Below, one piece after another: positions 1 to 7,588 of a stretch of 29,561 bases of DNA. This stretch comes from a virus, in IMG/VR virus record IMGVR_UViG_3300042446_000903, positions 1-29,561 of that record. One strand, written 5' to 3'. A program made the position numbers and the translations under genes. Below the pieces are notes generated by a model, which was not told where the DNA came from, ran no database searches, and was given only the letters and a program-made list of their open reading frames with translations. How positions within the stretch are numbered: the stretch's first letter is position 1; every line of letters starts with the position of its first letter.

Positions 1-73
1 TATGGATACAACAGGCGTCGAACAGTCCTCTGGGTTGGCCAAAATTTCAGTAGCTTTTGAAATAGCGGATTAA
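1..73 (+). CDS. C-terminal end of an upstream virion gene (partial)
   Basis: An open frame enters from the left edge and stops with TAA at 71-73. The visible residues end in VEQSSGLAKISVAFEIAD. The stop lies 10 bases before the start of the baseplate J-like gene, so the two are probably co-transcribed. In contractile-tail phages the gene just before J is often a gp25/GPW-like baseplate wedge protein, and a short beta-strand-rich C-terminus would fit. Too little is present to assign a family. The ATG at position 2 is probably an internal methionine. Confidence 0.6.
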   Translation, partial: MDTTGVEQSSGLAKISVAFEIAD

Positions 74-83
74 AGGACAGAAC

Positions 84-1559
84 ATGCCAGCAGATTTTAG
101 TGAATACGTAGACCTATCAATATTTGACAAGGAACCTGGAGATATCTATAGAGACTCCATAGAGCTTGCTCGTCTTTCCTTGCCTGACTTCAATCTACGT
201 CCGGGAACTCCTGAAGACGCGATGTTTCAGGCTGCTGCATACGTCAGTGCGCTAAACATAAACGCAATCAACAGACTACCAGACAGGCTCATGGCGGGCA
301 TTGTTCAAATTCTCGGCTACCAGCGTCAAGAAGCCATTCCCGCAGAAGTAGACGTTGAGGTAACCATAGGTTCTTACGAAGGTGGAAACATTCCTGCTGG
401 AACCGTATTTGTTTACGATTCTACGTTTGAAGACGAATCTGAACAGTACGCATTTCAGACAATATCTGCCACAACGGTTCCTGCAGTTGCAGAGGGCGTA
501 ACCACCTATCCGTCGGCAGTAGTAACGGTCCGTTCACTAGAACCCGGAATTATTCCTCCATTAGTGGCAGGAATAGAATTAAGCATAATATCTTCTGGAA
601 CAAACATTATTGCAGCCGAGATTGCAACTACAGCAAACTTTGCAAATGGTTTAAATGACGACACCGATGCAGACTATCTATCAAAAGCTTCTACGTATCT
701 TCGTTCACTCAGTTCAGTCCTGGTAACCCCTTCTCAAGTTGACGCCTACCTACTAACAAACTACCCAGCTATTGTATCTAGGGCAAAAACACTGGACTTA
801 ACCTACGGGGATGACAGCACCGATGCAGACAAAAATCAAAACCTGACGGTATATCGTCCGGCTGGAGTAATTAAAACTTTTGCAGATGGAACTCTTGCAA
901 CGATAGAAACAGAAGCACCTCATCTTTACGTAGTTGGCGATGTTGTCGACTTAGATGTGTTTAACTCATCAGTAAGTGCAACTTTTAATGGCGAATACAC
1001 AATTACTGGTAGAAGCGACACGACTTTTAGTTTTGCAAAAATAGCAAACTCGGCAAGCACTGTAGTTACAGGTTCAGCATATGCTGGTCAAGATGTGACT
1101 GGTTACGTAGCCGTTGTTGCATACGGAAACGGTAGTGAACTAAGCGATATTGAAAAAGGAAACTTAGCTACCGCTCTAAGGGAAAGGTCTATAGGTGGAT
1201 TGGTTTTAGACGTTATTGACCCAGCATTCGCAACACTAGAAATTACTGGCTCGATAAAACTTAACGAAGAATACGAGCAAGCAGCCCTCATAGAAACGAT
1301 AGAGGACATTATTGTAGACTATTTAAGTCCACAGTCTTTTTCTTTAAGTTCAGATAGAATAAGACAAACTCAAGTAATTGCCTTGATTAGCAATATTCCT
1401 GGCGTTGTTTACGTTGAGTCCTTAACCCTGACCCCGACTGGCACTCAGTGGCTTCCAAAGTATGGAACGGACCTTTTGTTTAGATACAAAAACGCTCTTC
1501 CTCTTTTGTCTCTTGATGATATTGATATTACATATGCGTCAATCAACGTTGGAACGTAG
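84..1559 (+). CDS. Baseplate J-like protein
   Basis: A 491-aa baseplate wedge component of the P2 J / T4 gp6 type. The N-terminal third carries the typical acidic/hydrophobic helix region, with GTPEDAMFQAAAYVSALN at about residues 41-58 and then INRLPDRLMAGIVQILGY. This is followed by a beta-rich core containing an IPAGTVF turn, as in the Baseplate_J family. Residues of about 258-330 look like an inserted small beta domain (HLYVVGDVVDLD then FNGEYTITG and TTFSFAKI), a type often seen in phage tail proteins and extra relative to a minimal J. The C-terminal part (DIIVDYLSPQSFSLSS, IPGVVYVESL) matches the usual J ending. AGGA lies upstream of the ATG at 84. The next gene starts 2 bases after its stop. 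The assignment is by motif recognition only. Confidence 0.85.
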   Translation: MPADFSEYVDLSIFDKEPGDIYRDSIELARLSLPDFNLRPGTPEDAMFQAAAYVSALNINAINRLPDRLMAGIVQILGYQRQEAIPAEVDVEVTIGSYEGGNIPAGTVFVYDSTFEDESEQYAFQTISATTVPAVAEGVTTYPSAVVTVRSLEPGIIPPLVAGIELSIISSGTNIIAAEIATTANFANGLNDDTDADYLSKASTYLRSLSSVLVTPSQVDAYLLTNYPAIVSRAKTLDLTYGDDSTDADKNQNLTVYRPAGVIKTFADGTLATIETEAPHLYVVGDVVDLDVFNSSVSATFNGEYTITGRSDTTFSFAKIANSASTVVTGSAYAGQDVTGYVAVVAYGNGSELSDIEKGNLATALRERSIGGLVLDVIDPAFATLEITGSIKLNEEYEQAALIETIEDIIVDYLSPQSFSLSSDRIRQTQVIALISNIPGVVYVESLTLTPTGTQWLPKYGTDLLFRYKNALPLLSLDDIDITYASINVGT

Positions 1560-1561
1560 CA

Positions 1562-2773
1562 ATGGCCAGCACTTTTAATCTTTTACCAGACAACAACGCA
1601 CTATTGGTATTCTCCTCACAGCAGGGTGAGTACGTAGGTATATCTTCTCTTTCTTACGACTGGACCGCGTCAAACGCAACTCTTTTTATAACAAGCTCAG
1701 AAGCGGTTGTCAATACTAGATACGTTATGCAGTTGGCACCGAGTACTTCGAACGACGTTGTTTTAACTTTAAATAACATTCCTCTTACTCTTTCAGACAA
1801 TGGACGAGCCATCTCGGCAAATATAAAAATGAAGGCCAACTCCCCGATTAGTATCTCTTCTCTTCTTTATATAGATTCTGCTTCTGCTTCATACGACCCT
1901 AACGTTCAGTCCATAAATAGTGGTAAATATTCAGCAATTCATACAAATCAGGCTTCTGTTCCTGACGACGGAAATGCGCACACTGCAACAATGAAGTTTA
2001 CGATTTCAGGCCAGGGTAGCGCAAACATTTATGCAACACTTCCTCACCTCATACATGAGTTAGGTTTTTATAAAAATCGTTTTGTTGGCCGAGCAAGAAC
2101 GTTCTTGCCGGATTTTTACTTTGAAGTTGACTCTTCTCAGTTATATCCATCTTTTCCTTTTTTCAGACTTTTAGACATCCTTACCTCGGCAGCTGGGGAA
2201 ACGTTAGATGAGCACGACAGGATGTACGGGGTTGAACAACAACAACTTCAATCTCCTTCACAGGTAGCTGAATATTGGGCGTCTAGTTCGCTTGTCTCGA
2301 CTCGCTCTGTGCGCACCGACTACATACCGTGGCTGTCTCAGTTTAATGGTTCGTTAATAAAACAAAATATTTCAAAAACTGACGGAACACTGTTTTTTGA
2401 CAATCCCAGAATCAAAAGAGATTTTCTTGAATGGCAATTAAGTACTTCGCATTACGGAGCGGCTGCAGGAAGCAGGAATGCCATTCTAGAAGCAGCGCGA
2501 CAGGTTCTGATAAAGACAAAAGACGGAAACCCTAGCACTTTGTCGGTAGCAGTATTGCCGAGATATCTAGGCGACCCCTTTGCAATCCGAGTTGCAACCC
2601 TTGCCAACGAGACGCCGGACGCCGAAGAAGGAGAAGTCAGCTCGCTGGTGACCCAATCGGTTAACTGGGCAAAACCAATGGGCTATTCAATAACTGTGCA
2701 AACGTTTGACGAATTTTTCTTTTCGTTTGACGACCCAACGTTGGGTGCACTAGACAATTTCAGGTTTGGTTAA
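1562..2773 (+). CDS. Baseplate/tail protein, tail-protein-I-like C-terminal half
   Basis: A 403-aa protein with two parts. Residues 1 to about 155 are beta-rich with many Ser/Thr and look like a jelly-roll or carbohydrate-binding-like domain. From about 160 onward the sequence changes to a helical, aromatic-rich region (LPHLIHELGFYKNRFVG, FFRLLDILTSAAGETLDEHD, DYIPWLSQFNG, RIKRDFLEWQL, AILEAARQVLI). This resembles the tail protein I / gp7-like baseplate proteins that follow J in P2-like phages. Position directly after J, with only 2 bases between them, supports this role. The N-terminal beta domain is an addition compared with a short P2 I protein. The family call is moderate and the structural role is more secure. 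Confidence 0.65.
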   Translation: MASTFNLLPDNNALLVFSSQQGEYVGISSLSYDWTASNATLFITSSEAVVNTRYVMQLAPSTSNDVVLTLNNIPLTLSDNGRAISANIKMKANSPISISSLLYIDSASASYDPNVQSINSGKYSAIHTNQASVPDDGNAHTATMKFTISGQGSANIYATLPHLIHELGFYKNRFVGRARTFLPDFYFEVDSSQLYPSFPFFRLLDILTSAAGETLDEHDRMYGVEQQQLQSPSQVAEYWASSSLVSTRSVRTDYIPWLSQFNGSLIKQNISKTDGTLFFDNPRIKRDFLEWQLSTSHYGAAAGSRNAILEAARQVLIKTKDGNPSTLSVAVLPRYLGDPFAIRVATLANETPDAEEGEVSSLVTQSVNWAKPMGYSITVQTFDEFFFSFDDPTLGALDNFRFG

Positions 2774-2812
2774 AATGATACACTCATCTATGAGCAATTT
2801 AGGAGAAAAATA

Positions 2813-3844
2813 ATGGCTGGCGCAGGAGTAAAACTTTTTTTATCTGGCGAAATAGCTTATGCGGCAGATATAAATCAATATTTAATGGACCAGTCCGTTT
2901 CTCTTTTTCTCAACGAAGCAGCACGAAATAGTGCATTCGGAAACGGAATACCGATAACCCAGGCGGGCGGTGATGGAAAGCCCCTGCTGACTGCTGGAAG
3001 AATTTGCTTCCTACTGGAAGCTGCAGGTAGCACGGTCGGAAACCCTATTCGAACTATTCAATATTACGACGGTTCAACGTGGGTCGACTCGGGACAGTTC
3101 ACTGTCCCTGATGGTGCAGTAACGTCGGCCAAACTAAACGCTGGAGTAGCCGGAAGCGGCCTGTCAGGTGGTGCCGGAACTGCACTTGCAGTCAATGTTG
3201 ATGATTCAACGATTGAAATCAACTCAGACACACTGAGACTTAAAGATGCAGGAATAACATCAGCAAAACTTGCTTCGGCAGTAGCCGGAAGCGGCTTGTC
3301 TGGTGGTGCTGGAACTGCGCTTGCGGTCAACGTTGATGGCTCAACTATTGAAATCAACTCAGACACACTGAGAGTTAAAGACTTAGGAATTACGTCAGGA
3401 AAACTTGATAACAATCTTACTCTTGCAGGAAATGTTACTGGAAACCCTGCCGCTGGAACAGTCTCAACTGGCACTAGCGGTTTTGGCTATATGGGGCTAC
3501 CACAAAACGCCACCACGACAGGTGCTTATCGTCTAGTTGCGGCCGATGCTGGAAAACACATCTACTCAACAGCAACTCGCACAATAACCATTCCTGGAAA
3601 TGCTACTGGTAATACACCTCAAGTTGCTTTTCCAGTTGGGACAACAATCGTTTTTGTTGCTGGTTCTGGCGCAACATTAACTTTATCAATGGATGGAACA
3701 ACAACAGACACATGTTTACTTGCAGGTCCTGGAACAAGCATGACTGGTGGTACAGGCTCAAGAACTCTTGCGGCATTTGGCATGGCAACTCTATTAAAGA
3801 TAACCGCAACATCGTGGATAATCAGCGGTAACGGACTTACATAA
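2813..3844 (+). CDS. Tail fibre protein with internal tandem repeat
   Basis: A 343-aa fibre preceded by a good Shine-Dalgarno (AGGAG, 2802-2806) upstream of ATG 2813. Residues 1 to about 100 are a globular attachment part ending in IQYYDGSTWVDSGQF, a motif common near the base of phage fibres. Residues of about 100-200 contain two nearly identical 45-residue units (AGSGLSGGAGTALAVNVD, STIEINSDTLRLKD, ITSAKL) and the start of a third. This repeat type forms beta-structured shafts in many phage fibres. The C-terminal 120 residues (GYMGLPQNATTTGAYRLVAA, AGKHIYSTATRTITIP) form a common phage fibre head fold. Its stop overlaps the next ATG (TAATG), so expression is coupled to the FnIII adhesin. 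The receptor is unknown. Confidence 0.75.
   Translation: MAGAGVKLFLSGEIAYAADINQYLMDQSVSLFLNEAARNSAFGNGIPITQAGGDGKPLLTAGRICFLLEAAGSTVGNPIRTIQYYDGSTWVDSGQFTVPDGAVTSAKLNAGVAGSGLSGGAGTALAVNVDDSTIEINSDTLRLKDAGITSAKLASAVAGSGLSGGAGTALAVNVDGSTIEINSDTLRVKDLGITSGKLDNNLTLAGNVTGNPAAGTVSTGTSGFGYMGLPQNATTTGAYRLVAADAGKHIYSTATRTITIPGNATGNTPQVAFPVGTTIVFVAGSGATLTLSMDGTTTDTCLLAGPGTSMTGGTGSRTLAAFGMATLLKITATSWIISGNGLT
3146..3408 (+). repeat. 135-bp tandem repeat inside fibre gene
   Basis: The segment starting GTAGCCGGAAGCGGC at 3146 recurs at 3281, a period of exactly 135 bp (45 codons). The second copy ends near 3408. Differences are mostly synonymous. This is an in-frame duplication of one fibre-shaft unit. 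Confidence 0.8.
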
Positions 3845-5265
3845 TGACTGGTGTAATTGGAGGAATGATTGGGGGCATGGTTACTGTCCCAAGTGAACCG
3901 ACTGGTCTTAGTGCAACTTCAAATGTAAGCACACAATCTGTTCTTACATGGACTGTTCCAGCCAGAAATGGTGGTTCCCCAATTAAAGATTATGTTGTTC
4001 AGTATTCAACTTCGGCAACATTCGCTTCTGCCGTTACTACATTTACTGACGGTGTTAATGCCTCAACAGGGGCAACCGTAACTGGTTTAACTAACGGAAC
4101 CACTTATTACTTCCGAGTGGCGGCAGTCAATAGTGTTGGAACTGGTTTATACTCGGGAACTGCTAATGCCACACCTTCCACTGTTCCAGGTACGCCGACC
4201 AATGTTCAAGGAACACCAAATGGAGTTACATCATCAACTGTTACATGGACTGCTCCGGCCGCTGCAAACACTGGACCAAACTTTACTGACATAACTGGTT
4301 ATAAGGTTGAGTACGCTCTATCGCCTTATTCAAGTTATACAGAGTTCACTGCGGACACAGGAAATGCCAATACCTCAATATCTGTAACTGGATTAACTAA
4401 CGGAGAGTCTTATAGGTTTAAAGTTACGGCAAGGAACATACCAAATGGTTTAGGCACTACATCAGCACCATCTGCAGTTGTAGTTACGAACATCGTTCCT
4501 GCCGCACCAACGATAGGAACCATGACCCGTGGTACGGCTGCTAGCACTACGGATACGTTGGCTTGGACCGCGCCCACCGCAAATGGTGGAAGTGCGATTA
4601 CTGGGTACGTCTATCAGACAACAACTAACGATGGTTCCACTTTTGCAACTGCAGTAGCAACAACCAACGGCCTTACTACTTCTCAACCTTTCAACCCCGG
4701 CTACACGACAACCGTAACAAAAGTAAGAGTAGCAGCAGTTAACAGTCTTAACATTCCTGGTCCATACAGCGAAATCTCCGCGGTTGGGTATGGTGGTTGG
4801 GCGTTGGGTGCAGCATCCGACAACACTGCCTCGTGTCCTTCGGTTTCATGTTCTTGTGCGGCATGTGATTGCGGCTCAAGTACTGGTACAAATAGCACTC
4901 AAACAAAAACCAGAGACTGCTATACCTGGACAAGAAGTGGTAATGATGCGTCAACTATTTACGACTCAAATGGAACAACCGCCTGCACCTCTGCTTATTC
5001 TGCATGTTCTGGCGGAAGTTGCGTAAGTTGCTCCAGTTGTGCGTCTTACACAAGCGCAGCCAAGACCGGCGACTTCAGTCAGGGCGGAATTGACTACACC
5101 TATGTAGGTCCTCCCGGTACCTACTATGCGTTCCCTAACCCGAACTGTTCAAGTGGTTGCGACTTCGGCACTGCCTACTATTCTGTTACGGTCTGCAACG
5201 GTACAAATACCATTACGCTTACCGATGCTGGTCTTTGTTACAATGCATGGGGCGACCCGTGTTAA
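3844..5265 (+). CDS. Fibronectin type III adhesin with cysteine-rich C-terminus (copy 1)
   Basis: A 473-aa probable virion adhesin. A glycine/methionine leader (MTGVIGGMIGGM) is followed by three fibronectin type III domains at roughly residues 16-110, 111-218 and 219-315. They are recognised by repeated P-x-x-PT, LTWT/VTWT, VTGLTNGTTYYFRVAAVN and VPGTPT signatures. The last 145 residues form a cysteine-rich domain with 16 Cys, opening with CPSVSCSCAACDCG and ending in GGIDYTY, YYAFPNPNC and DPC. FnIII domains on virions are thought to bind weakly to host or surface carbohydrates. The Cys-rich head is unusual for proteins assembled in a reducing cytoplasm and could bind metal or become disulphide-linked after release. 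It is paralogous to the next large gene, with the same architecture and the same C-terminal motifs. Confidence 0.8.
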   Translation: MTGVIGGMIGGMVTVPSEPTGLSATSNVSTQSVLTWTVPARNGGSPIKDYVVQYSTSATFASAVTTFTDGVNASTGATVTGLTNGTTYYFRVAAVNSVGTGLYSGTANATPSTVPGTPTNVQGTPNGVTSSTVTWTAPAAANTGPNFTDITGYKVEYALSPYSSYTEFTADTGNANTSISVTGLTNGESYRFKVTARNIPNGLGTTSAPSAVVVTNIVPAAPTIGTMTRGTAASTTDTLAWTAPTANGGSAITGYVYQTTTNDGSTFATAVATTNGLTTSQPFNPGYTTTVTKVRVAAVNSLNIPGPYSEISAVGYGGWALGAASDNTASCPSVSCSCAACDCGSSTGTNSTQTKTRDCYTWTRSGNDASTIYDSNGTTACTSAYSACSGGSCVSCSSCASYTSAAKTGDFSQGGIDYTYVGPPGTYYAFPNPNCSSGCDFGTAYYSVTVCNGTNTITLTDAGLCYNAWGDPC

Positions 5266-5283
5266 TTTCTGTAAGGAGAATTT

Positions 5284-5487
5284 ATGTCTGATGTAGCAAT
5301 AAAATTTTTAGTTGTTGAAGTTGACGGTGAAGCCGTGCTTAAATACCCATTCCCTGTTTTTCAGGGTGGCGACAATCTTCAGATGATGGAAGCAGTTCTT
5401 GCATCCAATCCAGTTCTTCGTCTTGTTGACTCTGTTGAAATTGGGGATATCTGGGATGGACAGAACTTCGTACCTCCTGTAGAGTAA
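5284..5487 (+). CDS. Small fibre-associated protein, 67 aa (copy 1)
   Basis: An unrecognised small acidic protein with a strong AAGGAG ribosome site ahead of ATG 5284. It contains KFLVVEVDGEAVLKYPFP, a methionine-rich middle (MMEAVLASNP) and ends IGDIWDGQNFVPPVE. A C-terminal 'G-x-x-W-(D/N)G-x-x-F-x-x-P' ending is seen in many small phage proteins encoded after tail fibres and in fibre-assembly chaperones. A chaperone or cap for the preceding adhesin is therefore a reasonable inference. Its paralogue at 7108-7311 follows the second adhesin in exactly the same position, so adhesin and small protein appear to function as a pair. No catalytic motif is visible. Confidence 0.7.
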   Translation: MSDVAIKFLVVEVDGEAVLKYPFPVFQGGDNLQMMEAVLASNPVLRLVDSVEIGDIWDGQNFVPPVE

Positions 5488-5491
5488 TCAC

Positions 5492-5536
5492 ATGGAAACT
5501 CCTACCGTATTCGCTAGTCAGTCGAAGTTTGCATAA
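5492..5536 (+). pseudogene. Vestigial 14-codon start of the zinc-ribbon gene, left by duplication
   Basis: After the first 67-aa gene, TAA-4 nt-ATGGAAAC occurs exactly as it does before the real gene at 7316. Here the frame gives only METPTVFASQSKFA before a stop, and that stop overlaps the ATG of the second adhesin (TAATG). The METP start and the spacing match the intact gene, but the rest does not. It is best read as a duplication scar that may still serve to couple translation of the second adhesin. Confidence 0.55.
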
Positions 5537-7089
5537 TGCCATTTCTTGGTGGAAGAGGTCAGGCTTCTAGGGGCTATTTTGGTGCAGCAACAACACCTGG
5601 CGCACCAACTTCTGTTGTCTCCACAAAAGGTAACGGAGAGATATCTGTAGCGTTTACTGCTCCCAGTTTTGATGGTGGACTTCCAATCACTACTTATCAG
5701 TACGCTCTTTCCACAGACTCGTACGCCACGTTTACAACTCGTTCAGCTGGAACAACTGCTTCACCCCTAGTCATAACAGGTTTGACAAATGGAACTTCTT
5801 ACGGAATAAAAATAAGAGCAGTCAACTCATTGGGTGGTGGAGCTGCATCAGACGCTGCAACGGCAGTAATCCCTTCCACTGTTCCAAATGCGCCGACTAT
5901 TACAAGTTCTCCATCGCATGTTAATGGACAAGTAACTGTTACGTGGAATGCTCTAACAGGTACTGATACCGGAGGCGCAGCAATACTTAGTTACACGCTC
6001 CAGCATTCGTCTTCTTCAACGTTTGCAAACAATGTTGTGACAGTAACTGGCATAGCATCAAATAGCCATACTGTGAGTGGTCTAACAAACGGTGATATTC
6101 GTTACTTTAAAGTACTGGGAGTAAACTCAAACGGGGATGGTGCATACTCAGCAACCGCTAATGCTACACCTTCCACTGTTCCTAGTGCGCCTGCGACCCC
6201 AACCGTCAATGCACTAGACGCCGGAGACACTATTACGTGGAGCGCTTTAACCGGTGCTGCTACCGGTGGTCGTGCGATTACGGGGTATTACTACAAGGTA
6301 AGCACCAACAACGGAGCATACAGTGGTGAAACGTTTGTTGCTGCCGGCTCAACGCTTTCTTACGCTACATCAAACCAATACAGTGCAGGTACTAAAAAAA
6401 TTCAAGTACGAGCAGAGAACGCAAACGGAACCAGCGGTTTCAGTACCGTTTCAGCCAACACGGTGGCGTGGGCTCAAACTAGCCAGGTTCAGCAGAACCC
6501 TACCGCGTGTCCTGCTCCAACCTGTGCGGCTTGTCCTGCTCCAACCTGTGCGGCTTGTAATAATGCTCCAGCCTCTTGCGAGGCGTGCTCTTGTGACTGC
6601 GGCACCGCTTCAAGAACAGCCTCGTCGGGAACAAGAGGAGCATCCACTATTGGAACAAGAGGAGCACCAACTCTTGGAACAAGTACTAGAACTTGCTACA
6701 GGTGGGAAAGACCTGCAGCCGGAAGCACTGCATCTGGTTATGTCTATGCTGAAAACAGCACTTCTGCTTGTGGTGACTACTCCGTATGTACCGCTTCAAC
6801 CTGTGGCAATTGTTCGGCTGGAACATGTGGTGACTGTTCGGCTGGGTCTTGCTCGGCTTGCTCGACTTGCAGCGGCACAAGAACAAACAAGACCGGCGAC
6901 TTCAGCGAAGGCGGAATAGATTACACCTACACTGGCACCCCTGGTTCGTACTATGCGTTCCCTAACCCAACCTGTGGCGCTTGCGGTTTCAGCAATGCTT
7001 TCTACTCTGTTACGGTGTGTCTTGGAACAAACTCAATCGCACTTACTTCCAGTGAGCCTTGTGCTGATGTATTTGGAAACCCTTGTTAA
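5536..7089 (+). CDS. Fibronectin type III adhesin with cysteine-rich C-terminus (copy 2)
   Basis: A 517-aa paralogue of the preceding adhesin. Three FnIII-like domains occupy roughly residues 15-310, with VTGLTNGTSYGIKIRAVN and TVPNAPTIT-type linkers. A longer cysteine-rich region follows, with 24 Cys against 16 in copy 1. It includes a duplicated CPAPTCAA unit, a CEACSCDCG cluster, two GTRGA repeats and a run of C-x-x-C pairs (CGNCSAGTCGDC). The C-terminus again has TGDFSEGGIDYTY, YYAFPNP and a final NPC. The conserved ends and divergent centre suggest that anchoring and fold are kept while the exposed face varies. Its start overlaps the vestigial mini-frame stop. Function in surface binding is inferred. 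Confidence 0.8.
   Translation: MPFLGGRGQASRGYFGAATTPGAPTSVVSTKGNGEISVAFTAPSFDGGLPITTYQYALSTDSYATFTTRSAGTTASPLVITGLTNGTSYGIKIRAVNSLGGGAASDAATAVIPSTVPNAPTITSSPSHVNGQVTVTWNALTGTDTGGAAILSYTLQHSSSSTFANNVVTVTGIASNSHTVSGLTNGDIRYFKVLGVNSNGDGAYSATANATPSTVPSAPATPTVNALDAGDTITWSALTGAATGGRAITGYYYKVSTNNGAYSGETFVAAGSTLSYATSNQYSAGTKKIQVRAENANGTSGFSTVSANTVAWAQTSQVQQNPTACPAPTCAACPAPTCAACNNAPASCEACSCDCGTASRTASSGTRGASTIGTRGAPTLGTSTRTCYRWERPAAGSTASGYVYAENSTSACGDYSVCTASTCGNCSAGTCGDCSAGSCSACSTCSGTRTNKTGDFSEGGIDYTYTGTPGSYYAFPNPTCGACGFSNAFYSVTVCLGTNSIALTSSEPCADVFGNPC
6508..6558 (+). repeat. 24-bp perfect tandem repeat, two copies plus 3 bases
   Basis: A 24-bp unit starting TGTCCTGCTCCAACC at 6508 is repeated exactly at 6532. 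It encodes CPAPTCAA twice. The perfect identity indicates recent slippage or unequal recombination in the Cys-rich region of the second adhesin. Confidence 0.9.
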
Positions 7090-7107
7090 TTTCTTTAAGG
7101 AGAATTT

Positions 7108-7311
7108 ATGGATAATGTAATACTAAAATTTTTAGTTGTTGAAGTGGACGGTGAAGCCGTGCTTAAATACCCATTTCCCATTTTTGCAGATGGCGAAAAT
7201 CTTGAAATGATGGAAGCAATTCTTTCATCTAACCCAGTTCTCCATATTGTTGAATCTGTTGAAATTGGGGATACTTGGGATGGGCAGAACTTCATATCTC
7301 CTGTAGAGTAA
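7108..7311 (+). CDS. Small fibre-associated protein, 67 aa (copy 2)
   Basis: A 67-aa paralogue of the 5284-5487 product, with the same length. It shares KFLVVEVDGEAVLKYPFP near the N-terminus and ends IGDTWDGQNFISPVE. The ribosome site (TTTAAGGAGAATTT before ATG) is also nearly identical to copy 1, so the duplication included the 5' untranslated region. It lies 18 bases after the second adhesin and 4 bases before the zinc-ribbon gene. A fibre-assembly role is inferred from position and the W-D-G-x-x-F ending. The family is not identified. Confidence 0.7.
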   Translation: MDNVILKFLVVEVDGEAVLKYPFPIFADGENLEMMEAILSSNPVLHIVESVEIGDTWDGQNFISPVE

Positions 7312-7315
7312 CCAC

Positions 7316-7564
7316 ATGGAAACACCTTGGCAAAAATGGAAGCGCGAAAACGCTGAAAGACAACAATCTGGCAAAGTATCCCCTTTGGACTTTGCTAACC
7401 CCAATACGGAATACGCAGCAGAAGACGTAGCGGATGCGCGCTATGAGATATGCAAAGAATGCCCTCATTTTTTAGCAATAACAAAACAGTGTGTTAAGTG
7501 TGGATGCTTCATGCACTTAAAGACAAAACTGGCTCACGCTGAGTGCCCTGTAAATAAGTGGTAA
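7316..7564 (+). CDS. Small zinc-ribbon-like phage protein, 82 aa
   Basis: The N-terminal 40 residues are hydrophilic. The second half holds six cysteines: C46-x2-C49, C59-x2-C62-x-C64 and C77, within ICKECPHF, CVKCGCFM and ECPVNKW. This pattern is typical of a widespread family of short phage proteins with a four-cysteine zinc-binding site and a CP-x-x-KW ending. Their function is unknown. The gene is the last on the + strand before the convergent - strand block and follows the fibre-associated gene by 4 bases. Metal binding is a prediction from the Cys spacing. Confidence 0.7.
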   Translation: METPWQKWKRENAERQQSGKVSPLDFANPNTEYAAEDVADARYEICKECPHFLAITKQCVKCGCFMHLKTKLAHAECPVNKW

Positions 7565-7572
7565 TTTAAAGA

Positions 7573-7588
7573 CTACGAAAGTTCGTAG
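7573..7588. terminator. Possible bidirectional hairpin between convergent genes
   Basis: CTACGA, loop AAGT, TCGTAG makes a perfect 6-bp stem exactly where the + and - strand genes converge, overlapping the stop codon of the - strand gene. Only a weak T-rich tail follows on the - strand and none on the + strand, so a Rho-independent terminator is only possible. Confidence 0.3.
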
